Below, in pieces: positions 51,203 through 59,393 of a stretch of DNA of 64,000 nt. The position numbers and the translations under genes were made by a program. Each line of letters starts with the position of its first letter. Within the stretch, counting starts at the first letter, position 1. Source of the stretch: Arthrobacter sp. ISL-30 (GTDB taxonomy: Bacteria > Actinomycetota > Actinomycetes > Actinomycetales > Micrococcaceae). The DNA lies in NCBI RefSeq assembly GCF_018613855.1, contig NZ_JAGGPK010000054.1:25986-89985 (forward strand), given 5' to 3'. Below the pieces are notes generated by a model that saw only the letters and a program-made list of their open reading frames with translations, had not been told where the DNA came from and searched no databases.

Positions 51203-51811
51203 GTGTCTGGCAACGTAATTGGGTACGCGAGGGTAAGCACCCGCGGGCAGTCGCTGGATTCCCAGGTGGATGCGCTCGTAGCTGCGGGGGCCGTGCGGGT
51301 TTTTCAGGAGTACGCGTCCGGCGCCACCCAAGCCAGGACGCGTTGGAAGGAGTGCTTGGATTACCTGCAGCCTGGGAATGTCCTGACCGTTTCTGATCTA
51401 ACCAGGTTGGGCCGCAGTACCGCCGATTTGGCCGACATTGTGACCGTACTTGGAAAGCGGGGGATAGGGTTCCGTTCCCTCGCCGAACCATGGCTCGACA
51501 CGACCAGCGCCCATGGAAAGCTCATCTTCGATATGTTCGCATCCTTGGCCGAGTATGAACGGTCTCGGTTATCTGAACGGACAAAGGCCGGCCTGGCAGC
51601 GGCGAAAGCCCGCGGCCGGCTTGGGGGCCGCCCGCGAACCATGACTCAATCAAAGACAGAGGCCGCCCGGCAGCTGCGTAGCCAAGGAAAGACTCTCAAG
51701 GAGACGGCACAGATACTCAGCGTCAGTGTTTCTTCACTGACCCGTGCTCTTAGCCGCGATGACGTGCCGGAAGTCGACGTGCCGGAAGTCGCAAATGCGG
51801 CGGCTGCGTAG
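51203..51811 (+). CDS. serine recombinase (resolvase/invertase family)
   Basis: A 202-residue small serine recombinase. GTG start (MSGNVIGYARVSTRGQ) with GGAGG nine bases upstream. The catalytic domain spans residues 1-130: NVIGYARVSTRGQSLDSQVDAL (nucleophile Ser about 10), ARTRWKECLDYLQPGNVLTVSDLTRLGRSTADL and SAHGKLIFDMFASLAEYERSRLSERTKAGL. The C-terminal HTH reads AARQLRSQGKTLKETAQILSVSVSSLTRAL. Its place after the par operon and the direct repeats upstream suggest a multimer resolution system for plasmid stability. Confidence 0.92.
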   Translation: MSGNVIGYARVSTRGQSLDSQVDALVAAGAVRVFQEYASGATQARTRWKECLDYLQPGNVLTVSDLTRLGRSTADLADIVTVLGKRGIGFRSLAEPWLDTTSAHGKLIFDMFASLAEYERSRLSERTKAGLAAAKARGRLGGRPRTMTQSKTEAARQLRSQGKTLKETAQILSVSVSSLTRALSRDDVPEVDVPEVANAAAA

Positions 51812-51901
51812 CGCTCTTCTAGTTTGGGGATAGCTTCTGAGACACCCGGATTACGGCCGCCCGCCGACGGCTAGGCATCCCTCTCAGGCAGAATGGGCCT
51901 C

Positions 51902-52618
51902 ATGTGCGGCCGATATGTGATGTCCAAAGCCACCGGAGACCTTCTGAGCCACTTTGAAGCCAAGGAGGTCGAGGGGAGCCCACCACCGCCGAGTTGGAAC
52001 GTGGCCCCCACCCAGAGTGTCCCGATCGTTGCTGAACGTCTGGATGAGGGGACGATCGACCGGCATCTACTCATTGCACGTTGGGGGCTGGTCCCCTCCT
52101 GGGCAAAGGACATGAAGATTGGCTCCAAGCTTATTAACGCCCGCAGCGAGTCCATCCTGGAGAAGCCATCCTTCCGCAAGGCCGCTGTGAAGCGTCGTGC
52201 AATTGTCCCGGCTGAGGGCTATTACGAGTGGCAGAGGACCGAGGACGGGAAAAAGATCCCTAACTATCTGTACTCCGAGAAGGACCCCTTGCTGGGCTTC
52301 GCCGGCCTGTACGAGTGGTGGGCTGACCCGTCGCTGCCAGAGGATGACCCGGAAAGGTGGCTGCTCAGCTGCACAGTGCTCACCACGACGACGCAGGACG
52401 CGCTGGGGCACGTCCACGACCGCTCACCGGTCATCATCCCGCGGGACCGCTTCGCGGAATGGCTGGACCCTGACCTGACCGACAAGAACGACATCCAGCA
52501 CTTGCTGGACTCCCTGCCGGAACCCACCCTGACACCTCGAATTGTCAGTCCCCGAGTCAACAGCGTGCGCAACAACGGCCCGGAACTGATTGAGCCCGCC
52601 GAGCGGGCATCCAAATAG
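51902..52618 (+). CDS. SRAP-domain (YedK/HMCES) DNA-crosslink sensor protein
   Basis: A 238-residue SRAP protein that covalently captures abasic sites in single-stranded DNA. The start is fixed by the catalytic cysteine at position 2 (MCGRYVMSK), which is exposed when Met is removed. Further family residues: WNVAPTQSVPIV near 35 (Asn), RWGLVPSWAKD near 63, INARSES near 78 (Asn), AEGYYEWQR near 101 (Glu) and HVHDRSPVIIPRDRFAEWLD near 165 (His). Length is normal for this family. Plasmid carriage suggests protection of single-stranded DNA during transfer or replication (inference). Confidence 0.95.
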   Translation: MCGRYVMSKATGDLLSHFEAKEVEGSPPPPSWNVAPTQSVPIVAERLDEGTIDRHLLIARWGLVPSWAKDMKIGSKLINARSESILEKPSFRKAAVKRRAIVPAEGYYEWQRTEDGKKIPNYLYSEKDPLLGFAGLYEWWADPSLPEDDPERWLLSCTVLTTTTQDALGHVHDRSPVIIPRDRFAEWLDPDLTDKNDIQHLLDSLPEPTLTPRIVSPRVNSVRNNGPELIEPAERASK

Positions 52619-52919
52619 GCCCGTGCCGCGGATACTCACCTCCCGACGCCCGGCCGCCGGCGGGGAAGCGTCCCAATAGGAGGTCCCGCCTCTAGGGAAA
52701 TGGAACACCTGCGGTATGAGCGAAAAAAGCCCGCCGGTGGGGGACCGGCGGGCTTTCCATTGAGACACTACGGCGATCCGTTTCGAACATCGAGTGGAAA
52801 ATCCTAGTAGGACCGCCTTTAGGTCTTGTTCTTCAAGGAGTACCTCTCTAATTGTCAGAGGTGTCTGGTTTGCTTACCCGGGCATAGGCCTTGTTTTCTA
52901 TTTTGTGGGGGGAAAAGAG
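52619..52919. other. intergenic region with a strong terminator
   Basis: The main feature is the hairpin at 52726-52756. The remainder (52757-52919) is probably the promoter region of the CoiA-like gene, with GGGGGGAAAAGAG just before its ATG. Confidence 0.5.
52726..52756. terminator. bidirectional rho-independent terminator
   Basis: AAAGCCCGCCGGT (52726-52738) and ACCGGCGGGCTTT (52744-52756) form a perfect 13-bp stem with loop GGGGG, flanked by A-run left and TTTCC right. It ends the SRAP transcript. Confidence 0.85.
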
Positions 52920-54125
52920 ATGCCACTTGCCGCTTACCTAGCCGGCGAACGCATTGAAGCGCCATTTATGGGCGATTCAGACTGGGAAGACGTGCGGCAG
53001 CGCTGCAAAGCAGGGGAACCTCTGACCATGTCGTGCGGTCAGCCTGGCAAACCGCGGATCTCCAAGAACGGATTGAAGCACTTTTACCATCACGGCTTAG
53101 CGGACTGTGCCTTACATCCTGGTGGGGAATCTGCGGATCACTTGGAGATGAAGTCTGTCGTCGCGGCGGCAGCACGCGAGGCAGGCTGGGAGGCAGTGAT
53201 CGAGCAGGCTGCCCCTGACCGGTCCTGGATTGCTGACGTGATGGTGACCAGGGGAACTGAAAAATGGGCTCTCGAAATTCAATTCTCGCGCCAGGATGCC
53301 GACGAGTTTCGGAGGCGGCAGGAACGCTACGAAGCTGAGGGCATACGCTGCTTTTGGCTAGCTGCAGAAGTGAATCGTGAAGCTGCTGCCGTTGTGCCAT
53401 CGGCAATGATCGGTGGGGAATCAGGAGCAAGGACCATCAGCCTGCCAGGCCCATTCGGGAGTCCTGTCACCGCCGGTCCTGCTGACGCTGTCCTTAACCT
53501 GCTGAACCACGGAATTGAGCAGCACATTGAACCGGTCGTTCGGGCGTACTCGTTGGAAACGGCAATGGTCAAATGCTGGCGAGAGAGCTGTAAACGCTGG
53601 ATCACGGCCTGGCGGCTGGAAAACCTTCAGGTAGAGACAAGGTGTGGGTACACCGGCAGTCTGGTCGCAGTTCACCACTTTGACTCCAGGGACTTCCTAG
53701 TAGACAGGATTGAGCGGGTTATCGCAGCCAGGGTCATGCCCATCTTGAAACAGGCAGATTTGCCGGCACCCATGTTCTTGGCTACCAGATTCAGTAAAAC
53801 CGCGGATCGCTCATACCTGGGATACTGTTGCCCCTTCTGCAATAGCCTCCAGGGCGATACTCCGCTCAACCACGCTAGCGTCAATTGGCGCAGTTACGTC
53901 GTGGAGGGATGGTTACCGTTGCCCATTAGTAAGGGCGTATTGGCCCGCGAGCACCTTTGCGTGGACGTAGGGCGAGGGCGTTGCAATCAAGAGCCTGTGA
54001 CGCCGCAGGGGCCCGCTTTTCCGGACGGTAATGCTCACTGGGTCAGGGCGGTGACCGAGCTATTGGGCAACGAGCTCCCCTCTCTACCGAGACGGGGAGA
54101 ACGAAAGGCTCACATCAAACCCTAG
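52920..54125 (+). CDS. CoiA-like competence/nuclease family protein
   Basis: A 401-residue protein starting MPLAAYLAGERIEAPFMGD. The N-terminal 200 residues match the CoiA family: MSCGQPGKPRISKNGLKHFYHHG near 40-62, ESADHLEMKSVVAAAAREAGW near 73-93, then the restriction-nuclease-like core SWIADVMVTRGTEKWALEIQFSRQDADEF (Asp about 110, Glu-x-Gln about 123-125) and RRRQERYEAEGIRCFWLA. The C-terminal half carries cysteine pairs (CWRESCKRW near 224; CCPFCNSL near 309) that may bind zinc. CoiA proteins process incoming DNA in transformation. On a plasmid it may act on transferred or foreign DNA. Confidence 0.82.
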   Translation: MPLAAYLAGERIEAPFMGDSDWEDVRQRCKAGEPLTMSCGQPGKPRISKNGLKHFYHHGLADCALHPGGESADHLEMKSVVAAAAREAGWEAVIEQAAPDRSWIADVMVTRGTEKWALEIQFSRQDADEFRRRQERYEAEGIRCFWLAAEVNREAAAVVPSAMIGGESGARTISLPGPFGSPVTAGPADAVLNLLNHGIEQHIEPVVRAYSLETAMVKCWRESCKRWITAWRLENLQVETRCGYTGSLVAVHHFDSRDFLVDRIERVIAARVMPILKQADLPAPMFLATRFSKTADRSYLGYCCPFCNSLQGDTPLNHASVNWRSYVVEGWLPLPISKGVLAREHLCVDVGRGRCNQEPVTPQGPAFPDGNAHWVRAVTELLGNELPSLPRRGERKAHIKP

Positions 54126-54141
54126 GACTAGTCGGTCGCTT

Positions 54142-54162
54142 CCCACTTCCCAAGGAAGTGGG
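54142..54162 (+). terminator. hairpin after CoiA-like gene
   Basis: CCCACTTCC, CAA, GGAAGTGGG: perfect 9-bp stem, triloop, 17 bp past the stop. Confidence 0.7.
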
Positions 54163-54242
54163 ACACCCGTGATTTGCGTGCCGCGGAATCGATAGCTCCT
54201 GCCCTTGGCCTTACTGTCGTACCCGCCTGACAAGATGGCTGG

Positions 54243-54815
54243 GTGCTTCGGAAACTCGCCAATGACATGGCCCTCACAGTCTCATTCAATATGCAGCTCG
54301 CGAAACTCCGGCTCAACGGCTACGGCCGGCAGCGGTTCCGGGCAGGATTCGACTCCGGATACCGCGTCGGTCACGATCATGGTGTTCGAGGCTTGACGAA
54401 GCCTGCAAGGCCGGGCCTCCCCGATCATTCGCAGGTAGAAGTCGACGGCATTGAAGTGGACCACCTAATGGCGCCCCTGCTTCGTGCGTTGTGGGATTTA
54501 GGTCTAGAGACGCAGTTCTCATGCCAAGGAGATCCTGAGCACTACACAGCCCACGAACCTTTGCTCAACTTCAACCGCGCTCAAATCGTGTTTGCCGATT
54601 TTGACCAAGCATGCAAATTTGTGCGAAAAACTATGGAGCTTCTAGACGGTGCCGCCTACAGCGAGGGCGGAATAGACATCACCACGATGGATCCAATGGA
54701 CGGTACCTCTTTTCGGGCAAGCGTATGGTTTCCGCCGCAGCTTCTGGCGACCATTACGCGGCTCTGGGTGGAATTTGAAACCACAGTTCCACCGGCCGCA
54801 GGGCAACCCGGATAG
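54243..54815 (+). CDS. hypothetical protein with conserved MAPLLRALWDLGLETQFSCQG segment
   Basis: A 190-residue soluble protein. GTG start is uncertain; ATG eight codons on is an alternative and neither has a good ribosome-binding site. The first 60 residues are basic (RLNGYGRQRFRAGFD), and the core DGIEVDHLMAPLLRALWDLG near 68-87 followed by LETQFSCQGDPEHYTAHEPLL looks like a small alpha/beta domain. This motif (choose, active pair SCQG) recurs in actinobacterial and phage hypothetical proteins. No function is recognised. Confidence 0.6.
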   Translation: MLRKLANDMALTVSFNMQLAKLRLNGYGRQRFRAGFDSGYRVGHDHGVRGLTKPARPGLPDHSQVEVDGIEVDHLMAPLLRALWDLGLETQFSCQGDPEHYTAHEPLLNFNRAQIVFADFDQACKFVRKTMELLDGAAYSEGGIDITTMDPMDGTSFRASVWFPPQLLATITRLWVEFETTVPPAAGQPG

Positions 54816-54943
54816 TTAGTACCGACTCGCGCCCACCAGAGAGTGGCGCCCCGACGGCGAAAGACACTCTCAGGGTATGGTGCTGTGGTTCGCCGCGATG
54901 CTTAGCAAAGCTGCATGACCCTGAACCTGTAGGAGGACTTTCC

Positions 54944-56059
54944 ATGCCCGAAGCTCCACTTGACGCTGCGGGCGCTGACGACGCCAATGACGCCGACAAG
55001 CAGGTTGTCGAGAATGAGCGCGCGGAGCTGCGCAAGTTCGTCGCGGGGTTGAGCCCGGACGATATCAAGTCGGGTCGATGGTTCACCGAGCTCCTCGCCC
55101 AGGCCCTGAGCTCTTACACCAATAAGGTCAACTGGCAGTACTTCCAGGAACTGTATGAGGGCGTACCCCCTGACGCCATCGTCGATCAGCGGATTAAATT
55201 GGCGGCTCGGTACGCCGCCATCGAAGGTGGCCTTTCTGCCGGCGCCTACACAGTGGCCATCATTGCCACTTTGGGAAGCCTCGGTGGCGCGGCGACGGCG
55301 ACCGTCCCGGCCGCTTTAGCGACCTTCATGGTCGATGTCGCTTACATCTCTCGGCTCCAAATCCGCTTGGCGTACGACATCGCGGTACTTTATCGGGTTC
55401 CACTCGATTTATCTGCCCCAGAGGACATGTGGAAGCTCATCCGCGTGGCCTTCACCATCAAGGGTGGGGAAGTGGTACGTGAGGGTGCCGCTAAAGTGGT
55501 CCCGGCTCTGATGAGGCCGGTGATCAAGCGTTTCTATTCCGGGGCGGTCCTGAACGCGGCGAAAGGGCTGCCTTTCGTTGGAAAGTACCTCCTGCAGCGG
55601 AACGTCATAAAGATCGGAATTCCAGGAGTCGGCGTGCCGCTTGCGGTGGCGCTCAACCATTACACGACACTAATTGCTGGTCAGCACGCTCAATCTATCT
55701 TTAGAAATGAGGCGCGGGTGATTGAAGTCGCCACGACATTGAGCGAGAGGAGTCAGCACCCGCGCCTGATGTTATGGGTAGCCTGGCTCGTAATCAGGGC
55801 CGACCACAAGATATCCGACGATGAGGCGCTGTTGATGCGTCATCTGGTGAAGCTAGTCCGGGATCGACACGAGGTGGTCGATGAACGTCTCGCTCGCCTC
55901 ATCGATATCGACCCTGACGAAGTTTGGCGACGTCTGGAAACCGAGCCAGGGGAGATGGATGACATCCTCGACGCGGCCAACCAGGTAGCCGCAGTGGATG
56001 GGCCCCTCAGCGCAAAGGAGAAAGCAATAATCTCCGAGCTTCGCGGTCGATTGGAATAG
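54944..56059 (+). CDS. EcsC-like protein with C-terminal TerB-like domain
   Basis: A 371-residue protein, start supported by AGGAGG. An acidic, unstructured N-terminus (1-45) is followed by an EcsC-type alpha-helical region: WQYFQELYEGVPPDAIVDQRIKLAARYAAIEGGLSAG near 65-101, a hydrophobic stretch AIIATLGSLGGAATATVPAALATFMVDVAYISRL near 105-138 that may associate with the membrane, and KGLPFVGKYLLQRN near 210. The C-terminal 110 residues (MLWVAWLVIRADHKISDDEALLMRHLVKLVRD ... ILDAANQVAAVDGPLSAKEKAIISEL) are TerB-like with acidic residues typical of that fold. The combination occurs near phage-defence genes in other genomes; here it sits beside a type III R-M system. Confidence 0.7.
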   Translation: MPEAPLDAAGADDANDADKQVVENERAELRKFVAGLSPDDIKSGRWFTELLAQALSSYTNKVNWQYFQELYEGVPPDAIVDQRIKLAARYAAIEGGLSAGAYTVAIIATLGSLGGAATATVPAALATFMVDVAYISRLQIRLAYDIAVLYRVPLDLSAPEDMWKLIRVAFTIKGGEVVREGAAKVVPALMRPVIKRFYSGAVLNAAKGLPFVGKYLLQRNVIKIGIPGVGVPLAVALNHYTTLIAGQHAQSIFRNEARVIEVATTLSERSQHPRLMLWVAWLVIRADHKISDDEALLMRHLVKLVRDRHEVVDERLARLIDIDPDEVWRRLETEPGEMDDILDAANQVAAVDGPLSAKEKAIISELRGRLE

Positions 56060-56228
56060 CGAGGAGTCCTCTCGTATGAAGAGGAGCAGGAAGATCCGCG
56101 GTGAGGTGACTTGGCCAGGTCTTTGTTTCGCTTTGTAATGAGTATCTGATGAAGAGCGGAACCGGGAATTAGGCTGCCGAACTATGCGCATCGTTGGCGG
56201 CGGTTAGGTCGGCAGCCGCGCGGTTAGG

Positions 56229-56780
56229 CTAGTCGAACTTCAAGGTCGCCATAATTCCCGCGGCCGATTCCCGCTCGTGCATCGGACCAGGCAGGCGAAA
56301 GATTCGTGCACCCCACGATGTGCGCCGCTCCTGGAATCCAGGCGGTGTCAGGCCGTGCATGAGCTCCCTAACAGGTGGCGCATAAATTCCGATGACCAAG
56401 GGCACGTTTCTTGCTGCAAGTTTTTCTTCCAAAATTGCTCGCCCGTATGCTCTCTCAGCTGCCGGGACGGACTTGGCGTCCGGTGTCGGTCGCCGTACAA
56501 GGTCTGCCAAACCAACGCCGGCTTCGAGAGCCGCTCGTTCAAAGAATCGCTCGTCCTGGCGGAGTGTCATGAGCCCGGCCCTGACAAGCTTCATGACCTG
56601 CCCGCGCGCCCCACGCCCCTGAAAGTAGTGGCCAGCGTTAACGCTCATTTGCGAAGGGTTGATTCCGACTATCACCGCCCGTACGTCCTCAGGCCAAACT
56701 TCGGCCAAAGTGAGAACTTCCTTGTCCATCCACTCGACTCGTTCCTGATAGCCGATGAGGTCAGAGGGTACGGCTGTCAC
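56229..56780 (-). CDS. Mug/TDG-type uracil-DNA glycosylase family protein
   Basis: A 183-residue protein of the mismatch-specific uracil-DNA glycosylase family, GTG start. Catalytic motif VRAVIVGINPSQMSVNAGHYFQGRGARG near 33-60 has the GINP segment with the active-site Asn. DLVRRPTPDAKSVPAAE near 93-109 matches Mug DRPT...A.E. The second motif reads FRLPGPMHERES (near 161-172) where Mug has LPNPSG, so the Asn-Pro-Ser loop is changed, and specificity may differ. It sits 81 bp past the end of the res gene on the same strand. Confidence 0.8.
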   Translation of the reverse strand: MTAVPSDLIGYQERVEWMDKEVLTLAEVWPEDVRAVIVGINPSQMSVNAGHYFQGRGARGQVMKLVRAGLMTLRQDERFFERAALEAGVGLADLVRRPTPDAKSVPAAERAYGRAILEEKLAARNVPLVIGIYAPPVRELMHGLTPPGFQERRTSWGARIFRLPGPMHERESAAGIMATLKFD

Positions 56781-56861
56781 CTATCAGAAATCGGGAGGAG
56801 GACTTCAAACGGATATCCAGAATATTGAGGACCTAACGTTCCCACCACGGGTCGCACCACC

Positions 56862-59393
56862 TCAGCTTCCCGCCATGCTGCGTAGCTGAGGCCATGAACC
56901 GTTGGTGTGTCGAATATCTGACTCTGAGACCAGGAGATAGGCCCACCGCTGGTCAGAAAATTCTGGGGAGGTGTTCACATAGTTTGCCCAACGACGTGCT
57001 GCTTCTCGTTTGGCTTGGACTGTCACATTAGTAAGGTCACGGTCGGCCTTGACTTCGACAAGCCAATGGCGTCCGTCGGTGCCGATGACGATGAAGTCCG
57101 GGTTGTATTTTTGTCCGGATGAGGACCATGTAAGCGGAAGTTCATCTCTTTGCAACCGTATCCACCAGGCAACCCCGGAGTCGTCGTCGACCACATTGGC
57201 GAAGTCACGTTCTGTCGATGAGTCAAACCATTCCAGGGGCATTATCGAGCGGTTCCAGCCGGCGTATGCAGTGTCCCTGTCGAAGGGACCCGAACGATCC
57301 TCCGATTCCTTCGACCGGGTGTTACGGCGCGAAGGTGTGAACTTCTTACCTGTGGCCGTTTCTTCAAGAACAGCCTGTGATGAGCGCAGTCTTTGCTCTT
57401 GCCCGACTAACTGAATAAGCAAAGCAGCCGCTCTGTCTAAATAGGCAGATAGTAGGGCCTCAGCCTCGCCGTTCACACCGTCCATAAACGCATCGATGAT
57501 GGGGTTTACGGCCAGAACTTCTGTTGGTCTGTCAGACCTGCGGGCACTAACAGCCGGCGCGTTAAGTATGGCCTCCGACAGTTGGGCGCGGATCTCTTTC
57601 AGGCTGTAGAGGGTGGCTGACTCTGCTCTAACGCGATCTTCAGCCGTGGTCCTAATCAGAATGGTTCGTTCTATCCCGTCTGCCCCAACCTGCCTCTTAG
57701 CGGAGATTGCAGTTCGTTGGAGTTCCCCTTGTGGGTCCACGCGTAGTCGCCTGCCCAGTTCCCTAAAAGGGGATACATCAGTAATGTCCCGCAGCGAGAA
57801 TGAAGTCTGTATCTGGGTTGGCCGCAGTACGGGGAAAATCAAGGATGGAGTGTCCTTACGAGCCTGCACCAGAGGCGCTTCCAGCAGCGTGGACGTCTGC
57901 TGACCGTCCGCAACGCGTCGTTCAACGGAGCCCAACCGCACGCTTCCCTGTTGCTCCCGATTGTCCACTAACTCTGTCGCTGGCGTGGGGTTTTCGTGCA
58001 GCTCAGCAACCTCCGTCTGCAAGAACCCCGGACCTACTTCTTCTTCCTCACGAATCGCAACAAGATCCCCGGCCGAGTTACGCTGCACTACGGATCGTGT
58101 CCGGTAGGAAATTAGCTCTTCATTAAGCACATTGGCGCGCTCAAGGAGTTGCCGGAAGCGGTCATGGGCGAGCACTTCGAGGGTATCCAGCATCTGAATG
58201 CCTGTGTAACGCCCAAAAGGAAGGCGCAGACCTCGCCCCAGCACCTGCTCAGTCAGGACATCAGAAAGCGATGGCTGCGTGGAGAGAAGGACGTAGACGT
58301 TCTTAACATCCCACCCTTCCTTAAGCATCTTCACTGACACAACAATGCGAATTTTTGAATCGGGTTGCTCTACTGTGGACAGACGCTCCCACATTGCAGG
58401 TTCGTCTTTTTCAGTGACCGAGGAGTCGACTTGGATGACGCTTTCTGCATAAGCTCCGCCTTTAAAATCTTCTCCCCGCAGTATGCCTGTGATCTCGTCG
58501 GCCTCAGCGGTATCCCGTGCGAGGACCAACATAACAGGGTTCACTGCCTTGGCTTCAGGGTTTTCCCGGCAGTAGGCCGTGGCCACCTCACGCTTGTATT
58601 CCAGCAGGGTGGCACCGTCGGTGAGCCTGGTTAGCAAATCATGCCGGTCATCTCGCCGGCCCACAATCACAGGTGTCTTGACATACTTACCCGCGATGGC
58701 GGCAGCCAAGGGGTAACGGAAAATGATTTGTTCGGGCGGGGTGAGCTTATGCGGCGTCGCGGTAAGGCCGATCAAAGCTTTCGGGTTCAGCCCCCGAACG
58801 GCAGCTGAAAACTTCGGGCCGTAGTAAAGATGGTGCTCATCCGCCAGGACGACCAGATCATCTCGGCTTTGGAGGATCTCGTAAAGCTCGCCACCGAGCC
58901 CTTCCATATAAAGGTGCGCCCGGCGACTTGTTTCACTGGCTTCCGGCCGGAGTAAGATCTGGACGGTCAGGACGAAAATCTTGACCACATCAGGATTAGT
59001 TATGGCCTGTGCCATGGCAGGAGTATCGAAGTTCTCCGCCGTCACTAATACGGTTTTCACTCCCATGGCATCTGTGAGGGATTTTGAAGAACCCGGAGTG
59101 AAGTTCGCGACGGTCTTTTCCCGAATTGTGGATCCGGGAACGACGACGACAAAGTTAGACCAGCCTTTGGCTTGCGCCAGGTAATCAATGGCCGAAGCCA
59201 TAACGAACGTCTTTCCCACACCAGTGGCGGACGCTACGACCCCTTCGTAGGGTGCGGGAAGCTGGCGGTCGTCAAAGTGTTCGGATATGCCAGCCACTAT
59301 GGTTTCCAGCGCTTGCTCATTGGGGGTGCGCAGATTCATCTGCGCACCAATCTGGGCAAGCAGTTCCTGGTCGATATCAAGACCGGTCGTCAT
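56862..59393 (-). CDS. res: type III restriction enzyme, Res helicase-endonuclease subunit
   Basis: An 843-residue SF2 translocase with C-terminal nuclease. Helicase motifs: Q-like PNEQALETI near 24, Walker A VASATGVGKTFVMA near 53-66, LVVLADEHHLYYGP near 184 (DEAH-type DEHH), LIGLTATPHK near 213, VSVKMLKEGWDVKNVYVLLST near 379-399 and QVLGRGLRLPFG near 413. The C-terminal PD-(D/E)xK nuclease is YNPDFIVIGTDGRHWLVEVKADRD near 765-790 (Asp, Glu-x-Lys). Start overlaps the mod stop by four bases. Complete by length and motif content. Confidence 0.93.
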   Translation of the reverse strand: MTTGLDIDQELLAQIGAQMNLRTPNEQALETIVAGISEHFDDRQLPAPYEGVVASATGVGKTFVMASAIDYLAQAKGWSNFVVVVPGSTIREKTVANFTPGSSKSLTDAMGVKTVLVTAENFDTPAMAQAITNPDVVKIFVLTVQILLRPEASETSRRAHLYMEGLGGELYEILQSRDDLVVLADEHHLYYGPKFSAAVRGLNPKALIGLTATPHKLTPPEQIIFRYPLAAAIAGKYVKTPVIVGRRDDRHDLLTRLTDGATLLEYKREVATAYCRENPEAKAVNPVMLVLARDTAEADEITGILRGEDFKGGAYAESVIQVDSSVTEKDEPAMWERLSTVEQPDSKIRIVVSVKMLKEGWDVKNVYVLLSTQPSLSDVLTEQVLGRGLRLPFGRYTGIQMLDTLEVLAHDRFRQLLERANVLNEELISYRTRSVVQRNSAGDLVAIREEEEVGPGFLQTEVAELHENPTPATELVDNREQQGSVRLGSVERRVADGQQTSTLLEAPLVQARKDTPSLIFPVLRPTQIQTSFSLRDITDVSPFRELGRRLRVDPQGELQRTAISAKRQVGADGIERTILIRTTAEDRVRAESATLYSLKEIRAQLSEAILNAPAVSARRSDRPTEVLAVNPIIDAFMDGVNGEAEALLSAYLDRAAALLIQLVGQEQRLRSSQAVLEETATGKKFTPSRRNTRSKESEDRSGPFDRDTAYAGWNRSIMPLEWFDSSTERDFANVVDDDSGVAWWIRLQRDELPLTWSSSGQKYNPDFIVIGTDGRHWLVEVKADRDLTNVTVQAKREAARRWANYVNTSPEFSDQRWAYLLVSESDIRHTNGSWPQLRSMAGS

